Source of the DNA: Paenibacillus sp. HW567
GTDB taxonomy: Bacteria > Bacillota > Bacilli > Paenibacillales > Paenibacillaceae
DNA: 64,000 nucleotides
Assembly (NCBI RefSeq): GCF_000374185.1
Contig: NZ_KB910518.1
Span: 3,419,687 to 3,483,686 of the forward strand
Reading direction: 5' to 3'
The notes below the pieces were generated by a model. That model was not told where the DNA came from. It saw nothing but the letters and a program-made list of their open reading frames with translations, and searched no databases. Positions 45,104 through 54,514 of this stretch are shown piece after piece; the stretch's first letter is position 1, and each line of letters begins with the position of its first letter. The position numbers and the translations under genes are program-made.

Positions 45104-45132
45104 AAAATACCCCGCCAATGCTGGCAGGGTAA
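45104..45132 (-). terminator. terminator of the Kelch-type gene
   Basis: On the minus strand TACCCTGCCA pairs with TGGCGGGGTA around GCAT, followed by TTTTAC. Confidence 0.82.
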
Positions 45133-45181
45133 GGTGCTTCCGTTACATCTAATTTATAGTGAGTGGAACAATTAATTAATG

Positions 45182-46399
45182 CTATTCTTTTGCAGTATAC
45201 TCATCCACACTAAAGGTCAATATTTTATCGAAGATTATATATTCCTTGCGGCTGATGAATGGTCCTTTATTATTGCTATGTTTGTCAATTGCATATTTGG
45301 CCAGTCCTTTACCTGCATCACGTTCATCATACCATGTCAAAAAAGCTTTGATCTCTTCTGCGCTGAGATCGTATTCTTTCTCAAGGCCTGTTGTTAATGT
45401 GATGGTTAGAATTGCACGATCACCGGATGGTTCTGGCTGCGGATCAGGTCCGGGATTTTCCACTTTTTCAATAGCATACTCGTAAACATTTTTAGAAACA
45501 GATGAACCACCTACTGAATATAATTTTCCATTTAGTATGCCAATACCTGCTCCATCCACATATTTAGGCGCTGGTATTGATGGTAGACTAGACAAAGTTT
45601 CAGTTGCAGGAGAAAATAAAAACGAACCACCGACACCAATAAGATAAATATTATCTTTATACGTTACAGATCTAGGTTCGATATTCAAAGTAGGCGAAAC
45701 TACAGAACTGGTAGTCCATGTGTCTAAATTAGGATCATATATTTCTATCTTGTCAGTTTTTGTAGTTCCATAGTTATATCCACCAATAATGTAAATTTTA
45801 TTGGAGTATACACCTATTCCATAGGTCCATCTCCTAGTCGGGATATCCTTCTTTTTGGTCCATGAATTTGTAATTGGATTGTACTCTTCCACCACCGGAG
45901 ACGTAAGAGTATTTTCTCCAACTATACCGCTAATAACATATATTTTTCCGTTAACAGTCGCCGCACTCATGCCCATCCTACCGGTAGGCATGTCTTGCTT
46001 TACAGTCCATACATTAGTGACAGGATCATATTCTTCTACAGAATTCAATGCAACAGTAAATTTATTTGTATGTTGTTGTCCACCAAAAACATAAATTTTA
46101 CCCCCTGATTCAGCAATTGCAAAATATTCACGTTTTACATGCATACTAGCTTTTGGAATCCATGCATCATTGATTGGTTCATATTTATAGACCTTGTCTG
46201 AACTTTCAACTTTAGTAGAATCAGAAGTATATCCCCCAATTCTATACATATCTCCGTTAACTGTTATCACTCGCATATTCGTAACGCCTTCAGACATAGG
46301 ATTTTTGGTTACCCATTGTGCTTCGTCTGCTGAAGCAAAATTCGGATTTAAAACAAGGCACAAAAAAATAACTAATACGACAGATTTTAAGTATTTCAT
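45182..46399 (-). CDS. secreted Kelch-repeat protein with shared C-terminal domain
   Basis: 405 residues. A signal peptide (VVLVIFLCLVLNPNFASA) leads into a six-bladed Kelch propeller (about 30-310). The blades carry units such as GKIYVFGGQ, GKIYVISGIVG, NKIYIIGGYNYG and GKLYSVGGS with DPVTNVWT-type turns. A short Pro-rich linker (PGPDPQPEPSG) leads to the 75-residue domain shared with the gene at 44205 (EKEYDLSAEE, WYDERDAG, YAIDKHSNNKGPF). It is convergent with that gene. It is AT-rich compared with the window, a sign of possible transfer. Ligand unknown. Confidence 0.86.
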   Translation of the reverse strand: MKYLKSVVLVIFLCLVLNPNFASADEAQWVTKNPMSEGVTNMRVITVNGDMYRIGGYTSDSTKVESSDKVYKYEPINDAWIPKASMHVKREYFAIAESGGKIYVFGGQQHTNKFTVALNSVEEYDPVTNVWTVKQDMPTGRMGMSAATVNGKIYVISGIVGENTLTSPVVEEYNPITNSWTKKKDIPTRRWTYGIGVYSNKIYIIGGYNYGTTKTDKIEIYDPNLDTWTTSSVVSPTLNIEPRSVTYKDNIYLIGVGGSFLFSPATETLSSLPSIPAPKYVDGAGIGILNGKLYSVGGSSVSKNVYEYAIEKVENPGPDPQPEPSGDRAILTITLTTGLEKEYDLSAEEIKAFLTWYDERDAGKGLAKYAIDKHSNNKGPFISRKEYIIFDKILTFSVDEYTAKE

Positions 46400-46568
46400 G
46401 GTTAAAGCTCCTTCTTATGTGATGTATTGTGAATACAATACATAGTTGCATATTTTTCCATCCACCGTCAAAACAATTATCTCTATATTTTCAATTTTGT
46501 GTTTATATAGATATTTTTCTTTTTTATCCCATTCAATTATTTTTTTATTTTTGTAAAATACTTGAGAC

Positions 46569-46601
46569 AAAAAAAGGACCCCGCCAACAACCAGCGGGGC
46601 C
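46569..46601 (-). terminator. terminator of the chemoreceptor gene
   Basis: GGCCCCGC pairs with GCGGGGTCC on the minus strand, followed by seven T. It lies about 90 bases after the stop. Confidence 0.88.
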
Positions 46602-46691
46602 AAATAATATATTAAAGGGGGGTTATGGGATTAATATATACCCTCAAGCTTAAAAGCAGATGAACGCAGCCTAAAGATTGCATTAAGCGGC

Positions 46692-48725
46692 TTAGATTTT
46701 GAATTTTTCTACCAAAATCTGAAGTTCTTTGGCACTTTGGGTGTTTTCGTCGGCCATCGCGGCTTCGTGGAAGGTCTTCTCGACGATGTCTGCCGTCTTC
46801 TCGGCAATATCCTGCACGCCGATGGCGCCTTCGTTAATCGTAGCCGCCACCTCATTCACTGCCGTGGCAATGCCGGATATCGTCTCATTCAGATGATCTG
46901 CGGATTCTTCGAATTGGTTCATCAGCTCGTTGATTGTCGAAGCATCGCTGTTATACTGCTGGCTGACCTCCGTCAGACGTTCAAAGTCTTTCAGAACATT
47001 GTGATCAATAAATCCAAGCAATGCCTCGGACTGTTCCTTCATCTGCTCGACGGAGGAGTAGACATTCTTAACGACATCTTGAATACCTGCCGCCGTCTCG
47101 GAGGATCTCTCGGCAAGCTTGCGGATTTCTCCGGCAACTACCGCAAAGCCCCGGCCCGCCTCTCCCGCCCGTGCCGCCTCAATTGCCGCATTGAGCGCGA
47201 GCAGGTTGGTCTGGCTGGTGATGGAGAGAATCGTGTCGGCCAAGATGTTGATTTCATTGATCGCACCTGACTGCTCGATGGCTTGCTCCATCTCCACACG
47301 AACCGACTCGTAGATTCGTTTAGCGTTGTCCGTGGACTGGGTAGCATCATGCTGGAGCTCCAGCGCCCGTTCTATAATCTGCCCGGACACCCCCGCTCCC
47401 TCCTTGACCCGGCTGGAGATCATCCGGACATTGTTCTCAATTTCATGAATTGCCGCCGTCATTTCCTCCGTTGAAGCCGCCGTCTCCTCCATGCCTGCCG
47501 ATAGCTGCTCTGTAGTCGCTGAATTATCGTGAGCGTTCTCGCGGACGTCAATGGAGAGCTTCTCCAGTGTTACTGCATTGTCCAGCACCTTGGAGGAGAT
47601 CGTTAACAGGCTTCCTGCCATCTCCCGCAGCACCGCGCGGGTATGGAACATAGCTTTGGCGATGGTTCCGGTCTCGTCTTTGTTCTTCAAGAGATACTCA
47701 TATTGCGAGTCGTATTTCAAATCCAGCTCGGCTGTGCGGTTGATCATCTCCGTCAGCTTAATGATCGGCGACGAAATTCGTGTAGCGACTACAACCCCGA
47801 TTACCAAGGTCAGCAGCAGACTGCCCAGACCCAGCAGGATGATATAAGTTGTCATGCTGTGAACCGGCTGCATGACTTCGCCGATATCGCCGGTCAGAAC
47901 CAGCGTCCATCTCGTCTCCGGCAGAACAGTATAAGCGGCTTTTTTCTCCGTTCCTCTATAATTATACTCAACATTGCCGTCAGCAACTGTCTCTCCGGCT
48001 TTTACCCGTTCCACTACAGCTTTGATCTGGGCATTCTCCACCGGCAAGCCGATCTTCGCCTTATCGGGAGAATAGATCATGTTCCCTGTCTCATCGACCA
48101 GATAAGCGTAAGAGGAAGGTGCGTTCGCCACCTTGGCGTCAGCCAAATATTTAATAATGCTGTTAGCGTCGACTGCAGAAGCTACGAAGCCAATCATCTT
48201 GCCATTGCTTGTCACCGGATGAGCAAACACCAGCACATAAGCACCTGTGGATTTGGATTTCAATATTTCGCTGATCACGGGCTGATTGGTCTTGAGAATC
48301 GTTTTTGTGTAGTTTCGATCACTGAAGTCGGTTCCTACCAGCTTGATATCGCTATCCGCCACACCAACCCCAGACATATTTAGCACTAACATATGCTCCA
48401 GGTTGCCAGCATCTTTGACCAGCCGCTGAAGCTTGGCATTAATCTTGGCTTGAAGAGCATCCCCGCTGGTTATTCCGCCGTTTCCAGCCTTTAGCAGCAG
48501 CTCGGCAATTTCCGTGTCATCGGCGACAATCGCTATGCTCCGCTTCTCCTTGTCAATCATCGCTCCAATGGTCTGCGCTTTGTTCGTATTGACCTGCTTC
48601 ATTGAGGTTTCAGTTAGATCCAGGATAGTGCCTGTGGACTTACTATACGTAAAGATCCCCATTAATGCCGTAGAAATAAATACAACTGCGATTAGCATAA
48701 CCGACAGCTTCATCCGAATCTTCAT
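46692..48725 (-). CDS. methyl-accepting chemotaxis protein
   Basis: A 677-residue transmembrane receptor. Its order is TM1 (about 7-27), an extracellular dCache-type ligand domain (about 30-280), TM2 (about 285-308), HAMP (about 310-362) and a cytoplasmic signalling domain. The signalling tip is [19 protein letters not shown] with EVRKLAE-like EIRKLAERS after it. Signals to CheA/CheW. The ligand is unknown. It is a single gene. Confidence 0.93.
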   Translation of the reverse strand: MKIRMKLSVMLIAVVFISTALMGIFTYSKSTGTILDLTETSMKQVNTNKAQTIGAMIDKEKRSIAIVADDTEIAELLLKAGNGGITSGDALQAKINAKLQRLVKDAGNLEHMLVLNMSGVGVADSDIKLVGTDFSDRNYTKTILKTNQPVISEILKSKSTGAYVLVFAHPVTSNGKMIGFVASAVDANSIIKYLADAKVANAPSSYAYLVDETGNMIYSPDKAKIGLPVENAQIKAVVERVKAGETVADGNVEYNYRGTEKKAAYTVLPETRWTLVLTGDIGEVMQPVHSMTTYIILLGLGSLLLTLVIGVVVATRISSPIIKLTEMINRTAELDLKYDSQYEYLLKNKDETGTIAKAMFHTRAVLREMAGSLLTISSKVLDNAVTLEKLSIDVRENAHDNSATTEQLSAGMEETAASTEEMTAAIHEIENNVRMISSRVKEGAGVSGQIIERALELQHDATQSTDNAKRIYESVRVEMEQAIEQSGAINEINILADTILSITSQTNLLALNAAIEAARAGEAGRGFAVVAGEIRKLAERSSETAAGIQDVVKNVYSSVEQMKEQSEALLGFIDHNVLKDFERLTEVSQQYNSDASTINELMNQFEESADHLNETISGIATAVNEVAATINEGAIGVQDIAEKTADIVEKTFHEAAMADENTQSAKELQILVEKFKI

Positions 48726-48920
48726 CTTCTCCTACATCCTCCCGCCATGATCTCTCTAGGCATCCTTAGTTTTTTGAAAACACTGTAACTTTTGTTACAA
48801 TTATTATCGGATTTACCTATCAGGCAGTGAAGATGTTATGGAGAAATTCGTGGAATTATATCGGATTTTGTCGAAATTTCAGATTTTATCTAAAAATTAA
48901 GAAACATTTACACACACAAA

Positions 48921-49934
48921 TTAGGCCATACTGTTGGCAATGCCCACAACGGCCCAGGAAAGAATCAGGATTACATTCCCCCACAGCAGCAGCTTTTTGG
49001 GTGCGGCGAACCCTTTCCATTCTCCATCCTTAAGTCCCCACGCGTTGCTGATGATTAAGGATAATCCGTTAAAAGCCAGCCAGCCGACTACAGCGCCCAG
49101 CGGTCCGAGAAGCGCCGTTGCTTTGGCATAAAAGCCTAGCGCCAAATACCAGATCGCCGCAGTCAGCAGGGCTTTACCATACGCTGTACCCGCTCCCTTG
49201 GCGGTGTAGTCCCGGTATGTGCCGTTCTTGATCAGCAGAATGACCGCATAGACGAAGTTGGCGACAAAGCCGCCCGACAGGGTAATTACCCAGGAAATGA
49301 GACTGGCGCTGATTTTGGCTGTGCCGGCGGCAACAGCTATGTCTACCGTCTGGTTCGCATAAGAGAACCCGATGTTCATTGCTGCTGAGCCCAGTCCGGC
49401 TACGGAAGCAATGATTAGGCCTTTGGTCAGATTGCTGCCGCCGGTGCCGCTTCCCTGGCCGGAGGCCGTGATGATCTTTTCTTTTAACAATCCGGCCTTG
49501 GTAATTACAGCAACACCTGTAAGCATGATCGCCGTACCCATTAGAAGCACTGTAAAAGAGCCTGCCGCCGGAATGTTGCCGAAGATAAACAGCGGAATCA
49601 GCGACCCCAGCGATGCCGATATCCCCATATTCACTCCGTATGTAAGAGAAACACCGATCGAGTCAATGGCTTTGCCGAACATAATGGAGCTGATGCCCCA
49701 CAGAAAACCGCAGAAGGAAGCCGTCCAGAGCACGTTCGAGGGTGTCTGCCGGATATAGCTGAAGAAATCAGGCACTTCAACCCAGGTCCACAAGACCGGA
49801 ATGATCAGAATCCCCACCAAAGAAAAAATCGCCCAAAACGCTTCCCAAGAAAACGGCTGGTATTTCTTCATCCCCAGCCCAAAGCTGCCCTGAAAGCAGC
49901 AAGCAAGCAATAACAGCAAAAATCCGTAAATCAT
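48921..49934 (-). CDS. L-rhamnose/proton symporter RhaT family transporter
   Basis: A 337-residue membrane protein with ten predicted helices and RhaT-type landmarks: LACCFQGSFGLGMKK at the N-terminus, CGFLWGISSIMFGKAID near 100 and FYAKATALLGPLGAVVGW near 290. Probably imports a sugar. No rhamnose catabolic genes are next to it. GGGAGG lies eight bases before the ATG at 49934. Confidence 0.85.
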   Translation of the reverse strand: MIYGFLLLLLACCFQGSFGLGMKKYQPFSWEAFWAIFSLVGILIIPVLWTWVEVPDFFSYIRQTPSNVLWTASFCGFLWGISSIMFGKAIDSIGVSLTYGVNMGISASLGSLIPLFIFGNIPAAGSFTVLLMGTAIMLTGVAVITKAGLLKEKIITASGQGSGTGGSNLTKGLIIASVAGLGSAAMNIGFSYANQTVDIAVAAGTAKISASLISWVITLSGGFVANFVYAVILLIKNGTYRDYTAKGAGTAYGKALLTAAIWYLALGFYAKATALLGPLGAVVGWLAFNGLSLIISNAWGLKDGEWKGFAAPKKLLLWGNVILILSWAVVGIANSMA

Positions 49935-50060
49935 TACTAAATCCTCCCAGCCCACTAGTCAATTTCTATATTGTTATCACGCAGATTAACTCTGCATTAT
50001 TAACCTGCACATGGTGATGATTATACATGAAAACTTTCATTTTGGAATGAAAATCTATCA

Positions 50061-50093
50061 GAAAAATAGACCGCAGCGGTTAGGCTGCGGTCT
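50061..50093 (-). terminator. terminator of the radical SAM gene
   Basis: AGACCGCAGCC pairs with GCTGCGGTCT around a short loop, followed by ATTTTTC on the minus strand. Confidence 0.88.
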
Positions 50094-50123
50094 TGTTCAG
50101 CAGAATGGTCTGCCGCTGATATG

Positions 50124-51077
50124 CTAATCTTCTTGCGGGAACAAAGCGGTAAGCGCAGGGCAGGGCTGCTTCTCAAGGAATTTGGAAAGCGGTGCGGGCA
50201 TGTCGGTGTAGATATCTTTTAGCGAGGTGCCGTTATAGATATTGCCGATGATGACCGGATGACACAGTTCGGAGATCAGAATATCGCCGTTGCCGTGCAG
50301 GTGAAGCTGCTTCTTGCCCTCAATGCAATGCGGGAAGTAGACCCCGGGCTGCTCCTGGAAGCCAAGCTTCTCCATAAAGCGGTCCATGCAGGTGAAGTAG
50401 AGCGTTGTATCCTCTTTTTTGTTCGCGATCAGCTCGCTTACGGCATTCTTCAGTTGTTCGCGGGCAGCAATCGCCTTCCAGCCGGTATGGCCCATGATGA
50501 TGCTGTTCTGAATCTCGTGGGTCCGCACACCCATCGCATAGACATGCTCGCTGATTTCCTGCATATTGTCCTGGGTTTCGCTGAACAGAAGCGTCTCCAG
50601 TACGACATCCACGCTTGTTTTGGCGAACATCGTAATGTTCTCTCTGATCTTGTCATAGATGCTGGTATGAATATTATAATAGCGTGAGAAAGCCTCGGCA
50701 TTCGTGAAATTGAAGGAAATATGAATCGTCGTCAGTCCGGCAGCTTCCAGCCGCTCAATCCGTTCGGCGTTCAGCAGACTGGCGTTGGAGTTGAGCTGGG
50801 TCAGAATGCCCCGGGATTTGCAGTAGGCTACAATTTCCACACAGTCCTCGAATTTGAGCGTCACTTCACCGCCGGAGAGACGAACCCGCTTCAGATTAGG
50901 CAAATCCTCCAGAATGCGGATCACCTCTTTGCCTTTGATGCTCTGTCCGTCATTTCTGTTATATGCGCAGCAGTAATCGCAGCGGAAATTGCAGTTCGAG
51001 GTAACCCCGACCTCTAGTCCTTCCAGATCATATGTCAGCGGTTTGTCCAGCTCCAGTGATTTATATTTTATACTCAT
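50124..51077 (-). CDS. orphan radical SAM enzyme
   Basis: A 317-residue enzyme with the SAM-cluster motif CNFRCDYC (C29, C33, C36), the GGE motif in RLSGGEVTL and later strands TQLNSNASLL and TIHISFNFTNA. The C-terminal third has extra cysteines (CMDRF, FPHCIEG, SELCHPV, QPCPAL) that may bind an auxiliary cluster as in SPASM proteins. No precursor peptide or partner enzyme lies beside it. The start is ATG at 51077, with AGGAGG 11 bases upstream. TTG at 51083 is an alternative. Confidence 0.85.
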   Translation of the reverse strand: MSIKYKSLELDKPLTYDLEGLEVGVTSNCNFRCDYCCAYNRNDGQSIKGKEVIRILEDLPNLKRVRLSGGEVTLKFEDCVEIVAYCKSRGILTQLNSNASLLNAERIERLEAAGLTTIHISFNFTNAEAFSRYYNIHTSIYDKIRENITMFAKTSVDVVLETLLFSETQDNMQEISEHVYAMGVRTHEIQNSIIMGHTGWKAIAAREQLKNAVSELIANKKEDTTLYFTCMDRFMEKLGFQEQPGVYFPHCIEGKKQLHLHGNGDILISELCHPVIIGNIYNGTSLKDIYTDMPAPLSKFLEKQPCPALTALFPQED

Positions 51078-51121
51078 GCTCAAGTAGTCCTCCTGAAAAT
51101 ATAATTGTCTGATTAAAGGGT

Positions 51122-51144
51122 AACCTTATAAATTATAAAGGGTT
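51122..51144 (-). promoter_or_regulatory. operator-like inverted repeat upstream of the radical SAM gene
   Basis: AACCTTATAA and TTATAAAGGGTT form an interrupted inverted repeat about 45 bases upstream of the start. It contains a TATAAT -10 on the minus strand. No convincing -35 is seen, so this may be a regulated promoter core. Confidence 0.4.
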
Positions 51145-51272
51145 GCGGCCCAGGTTAATGTGACATTTGTTGTTATGCCCCTCATTTCAATTGCGGGTTG
51201 CACTTTTGCGGCTTAGGTAGTAACCTGTTGCTAAATTCATTTATGTATTTTAATCAGAAAGAAGGGACAGAT

Positions 51273-52085
51273 ATGAACATCCGCTTCAACTGTTTTCCCG
51301 GAGGAGTCTTCAAAGCGCTTACACTGAGCTACGATGACGGCACCCTCCATGACATCCGGCTGGTCTCCATTTTGAATACATACGGGATCAAAGCCACCTT
51401 CCATTTAAATTCCGGCATACTGGATCAGGAGGGATATGTCTCTGCCAAAGAGGTCCAATCGCTCTATGCGGGGCATGAGATTTCAGTACATACCGTATCC
51501 CATCCCTTCCTGGATGAACTGCCGAGAGAGGCTATCATTCATGAGGTGCTGGAGGACCGGCGGGCGCTGGAGCACTTAAGCGGTTACCCGGTGCGCGGCA
51601 TGTCCTACCCTTACGGCAGCTACAATGAAGAAGTTACAAAGCTCCTGCCTGCTCTCGGGATTGAATACTCCCGGACTGTCCAATCCACGGGTTCTTTTGC
51701 CATGCCGCAGCATCCGCTGGAGTGGAATCCTACCTGCCATCACAACGCTATGCTGAAGGCCGGTGAGCAACTGATTGCCTTGACGGGGGATATGCCCTGG
51801 AAAAGAAAGCTGTCACTGCTGTACGTCTGGGGACACAGCTATGAATTTGAGAATCATGGCAACTGGCATGAGATCGAGAGCTTTTGCCGCATGATGTCCG
51901 CCCAGAAGGATATCTGGTTCGCCACCAATATGGAGATTATTGACTATCAGAATGCGCTCGGCAGGCTGCAGTTCTCGGCAGACCGTAGCCTTGTACACAA
52001 TCCCAGCGCCATCTCCGTCTGGATCACAGTGGACCAATCTCCGGTTGAGATCAAGCCGGGCGAGCTGAAGCAATTGAAGCATTAG
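51273..52085 (+). CDS. polysaccharide deacetylase family protein
   Basis: A 270-residue NodB-fold carbohydrate esterase. Motif 1 is LSYDDGTLHD (catalytic and metal Asp). Motif 2 is EISVHTVSHPFLDEL (His ligands). Motif 3 is GMSYPYGSYNEEV. The later YVWGHSYEFE supplies the C-terminal His. There is no signal peptide, so it may act inside the cell or in the forespore. The ATG at 51273 follows AGAAGGGA. It diverges from the radical SAM gene. Confidence 0.88.
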   Translation: MNIRFNCFPGGVFKALTLSYDDGTLHDIRLVSILNTYGIKATFHLNSGILDQEGYVSAKEVQSLYAGHEISVHTVSHPFLDELPREAIIHEVLEDRRALEHLSGYPVRGMSYPYGSYNEEVTKLLPALGIEYSRTVQSTGSFAMPQHPLEWNPTCHHNAMLKAGEQLIALTGDMPWKRKLSLLYVWGHSYEFENHGNWHEIESFCRMMSAQKDIWFATNMEIIDYQNALGRLQFSADRSLVHNPSAISVWITVDQSPVEIKPGELKQLKH

Positions 52086-52094
52086 GGTTCTACA

Positions 52095-52125
52095 CAAAAA
52101 AAAGGCTGCCAAACACGGCAGCCTT
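52095..52125. terminator. bidirectional terminator
   Basis: AAGGCTGCC pairs with GGCAGCCTT around AAACAC. The minus strand has a run of eight T, and the plus strand has TCTCTG. It serves the convergent deacetylase and stalk-GH18 genes. Confidence 0.9.
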
Positions 52126-52147
52126 CTCTGTGTCTTTTTATTCAAAA

Positions 52148-53392
52148 TTACAGCTCTACCGATTCTCCCATCTGACTCAACACCGGCTGTCCGATCAGAC
52201 CCAGCCGCCAGATCGCAATACCCTTAAGGCCATAACGTTTGGCCAGCCCGATCTTGGCGTTGACCGAGCTCTCGTTCTCGCTGTATACCGAGATGCCGAG
52301 AATCAGCTTGTCCTTGCTGACCTGCTGCAGGGCAAGACGAATGGATTCATCGACTTTGTTCATCGGCTCCGGCCCGGTCTCGCCCTCATAAGCATAGGCC
52401 ATAATTACCAGATCGTCAGCGAGAGAGCTGAGTGTCTTATAATCGTACCCCTTATAGGAGCTGTTAAGCGGATGAAGAATGACGGTAAGCTTCAGATTTG
52501 CCGCCCGTGCTTTGACGGCAAGATTCTTGACAAAGGTATTATACTGGCTCTGCACCAGCTTCTTGTCCCCGGTCATGCCCAGCCCTTCCAGATCAAGCGC
52601 AATCCCCTGAAACCCTTTCTGAGAAGCGGTATCTACAATGCCTGCAATGGTCTTCTGCTGAAGCTGCAGATCCTCAACATTTTTGGTCAGCTCCAGCTCC
52701 TTGTCTCCCGAGTAGACCATCAGATAAGGGGCTGTGCCTCCGGCTGCGGCATTCTGGACAATGGATTCCGGTGTAACGTCTCCGGCAGCCTGCGGCCACC
52801 GGAATTCCGTGCCGGACGTCGTGTATTGCCCGCTGCGGTCAATCCGGCTCCAGCCAAAGGCAACCGCATCAAAATTCGGGATCAGCGAAACCTCACTGTA
52901 CGCCCCCTGTGCATAGAATCCCAGCGTATATATGTCCTTCTTCGGTGAAGTGATAGATACCGTCTTAGTAGACTGATTCCAGGATACGCTTGCGCCGAAC
53001 TGCTGCCCGAAGAAGCTGAGCGGAAGCATCGTTGTGCCTCTGACATTCTGCGGCGGGACAGCCAGCTTCACGGCTGCGCCGTTCACCGATGCATTTGTAC
53101 TGCCCAAGGTAAGTATGACTTTCTTCTCGCCTGAAGCATCAGTATTGGTTGCAGTGATTTGCTTCGCCGCCTGATTCCATTCGACTGTAACCCCGAGTGC
53201 CTCGGATATGGCCCGGAACGGCACCATCGTGGTTCCGCTCATCACTGCCGGTTCTACCGGAAATGGCAGCGGGTAGCCATCCAATACAATACTCACGCCA
53301 CCTGCTGCGGCCTGTGCACCGTTTGCCGGAAGAGCCGAGAAGCCTGCTGCTGAGATTGCTGCGCATAATACTATTTTGGCAAAACGTTTCAT
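52148..53392 (-). CDS. secreted stalk-domain GH18-like protein
   Basis: 414 residues. A signal peptide (FAKIVLCAAISAAGFSALPA) precedes two copper-amine-oxidase-like stalk units (about 35-155, with MVPFRAISEALGVTVEW and MLPLSFFGQQFGASVSW). A GH18 TIM barrel (about 160-414) follows. The barrel motif is GIALDLEGL, matching the DxxDxDxE region of spore-type GH18 hydrolases but with only part of the acidic series. Probably binds or trims cell-wall glycan. GGAG lies nine bases before the ATG at 53392. Confidence 0.87.
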   Translation of the reverse strand: MKRFAKIVLCAAISAAGFSALPANGAQAAAGGVSIVLDGYPLPFPVEPAVMSGTTMVPFRAISEALGVTVEWNQAAKQITATNTDASGEKKVILTLGSTNASVNGAAVKLAVPPQNVRGTTMLPLSFFGQQFGASVSWNQSTKTVSITSPKKDIYTLGFYAQGAYSEVSLIPNFDAVAFGWSRIDRSGQYTTSGTEFRWPQAAGDVTPESIVQNAAAGGTAPYLMVYSGDKELELTKNVEDLQLQQKTIAGIVDTASQKGFQGIALDLEGLGMTGDKKLVQSQYNTFVKNLAVKARAANLKLTVILHPLNSSYKGYDYKTLSSLADDLVIMAYAYEGETGPEPMNKVDESIRLALQQVSKDKLILGISVYSENESSVNAKIGLAKRYGLKGIAIWRLGLIGQPVLSQMGESVEL

Positions 53393-53535
53393 GCTTCGAT
53401 TCTCCATTCTGTAAGGATAAAATTAGTAATCTCTCAACTATATAGTCCTCTATCATTTTACCAAATTAGATATTATTAGCAAATTAAGAGACTGTAACAA
53501 TTGAGAGACCACTTTCAATCCTCCAGGCCGGGCTT

Positions 53536-54486
53536 TTACATGAACGCGCTCAAAAAGACACCAACCGCCCGCTCGGCGTCCACATCTACAGCTACTTCAA
53601 TGAATTCGCCAACCTTGGGCTGTGCCCGCAAATCCGCAACCACCATCCCCGCGGTATGCTCGCCCTGATGCTCGACACGAACCTTCATTTGCCGGCAGGT
53701 CAGCAGATCAGGCTGCAGCGCGGCCATCATTGCCAGCGGATCATGCAGCGGCGCACTGTTAATGAGGTAATTGGCCTCACGGTAGAATTTAAAATAATGC
53801 ACCAGCGACTGGTCCATGAATGCAATAACTTCCTTGCAGTCTTCCCGTCCAAAACGCTTGAGAAGCTCCAGATGCTCTGAAGTAATGCGCGTCTTAAGCG
53901 TAACGTCCAGGCCGACCATCAGCACAGGCAGTCCAGAGGTGAACACCCGGTCAGCCGCCTCCGGATCGCCCCAAATGTTGGCCTCCGCTACCGGAGTTAC
54001 ATTGCCGGGCTTAAAGATCGTCCCGCCCATAACAGCTACCTTTTTGAGCTTGCCGGTCAGCGCAGGGTCCAGGTCGAGCGCCAGCGACAAATTGGTCAAC
54101 CGGCCGAGCGTAACCAGCACAATCTCCCCGGGATGCTCATTCGCCAGCCGGACGATAAATTCAGCCGCCGTCTCGCTGACCGGACGCTGGCTTGACGGCG
54201 GCAGTTGAACGCCGCCAATGCCATTTTCACCATGCACATGAGTCGAGAAGCCGGTAAGCTCCCGGACCAGCGCTTTCGAGGCGCCGATGGCGACCGGGAT
54301 CTCATACCCCGGATTAGCCAGTGCCAGCAGCCGCAGTGTATTGTCAGCCGCCTGTGCGACATCAATATTGCCAAATACCGTTGTAATACCTTCGACAACA
54401 ACGCCCGGAGCACGCAAAGCGTACAGAATCGCCATGGCATCGTCAATGCCGGTATCGCAGTCAATAATTATTCGGGTTGTTGCCAT
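53536..54486 (-). CDS. nucleoside hydrolase (IunH family)
   Basis: A 316-residue enzyme that splits the N-glycosidic bond of ribonucleosides. The calcium-site motif IIDCDTGIDDAMA is at the N-terminus, and the second metal-site Asp is in APLHDPLAM near 240. The catalytic region AVMGGTIFKPGNVTPVAEAN is conserved. GGAG lies nine bases before the ATG at 54486. It sits 28 bases after patB with the nucleoside kinases further upstream, so it may belong to a nucleoside salvage group. Confidence 0.92.
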   Translation of the reverse strand: MATTRIIIDCDTGIDDAMAILYALRAPGVVVEGITTVFGNIDVAQAADNTLRLLALANPGYEIPVAIGASKALVRELTGFSTHVHGENGIGGVQLPPSSQRPVSETAAEFIVRLANEHPGEIVLVTLGRLTNLSLALDLDPALTGKLKKVAVMGGTIFKPGNVTPVAEANIWGDPEAADRVFTSGLPVLMVGLDVTLKTRITSEHLELLKRFGREDCKEVIAFMDQSLVHYFKFYREANYLINSAPLHDPLAMMAALQPDLLTCRQMKVRVEHQGEHTAGMVVADLRAQPKVGEFIEVAVDVDAERAVGVFLSAFM

Positions 54487-54514
54487 CTCTATGTTCTCCA
54501 CTCCTCGAAACTGT

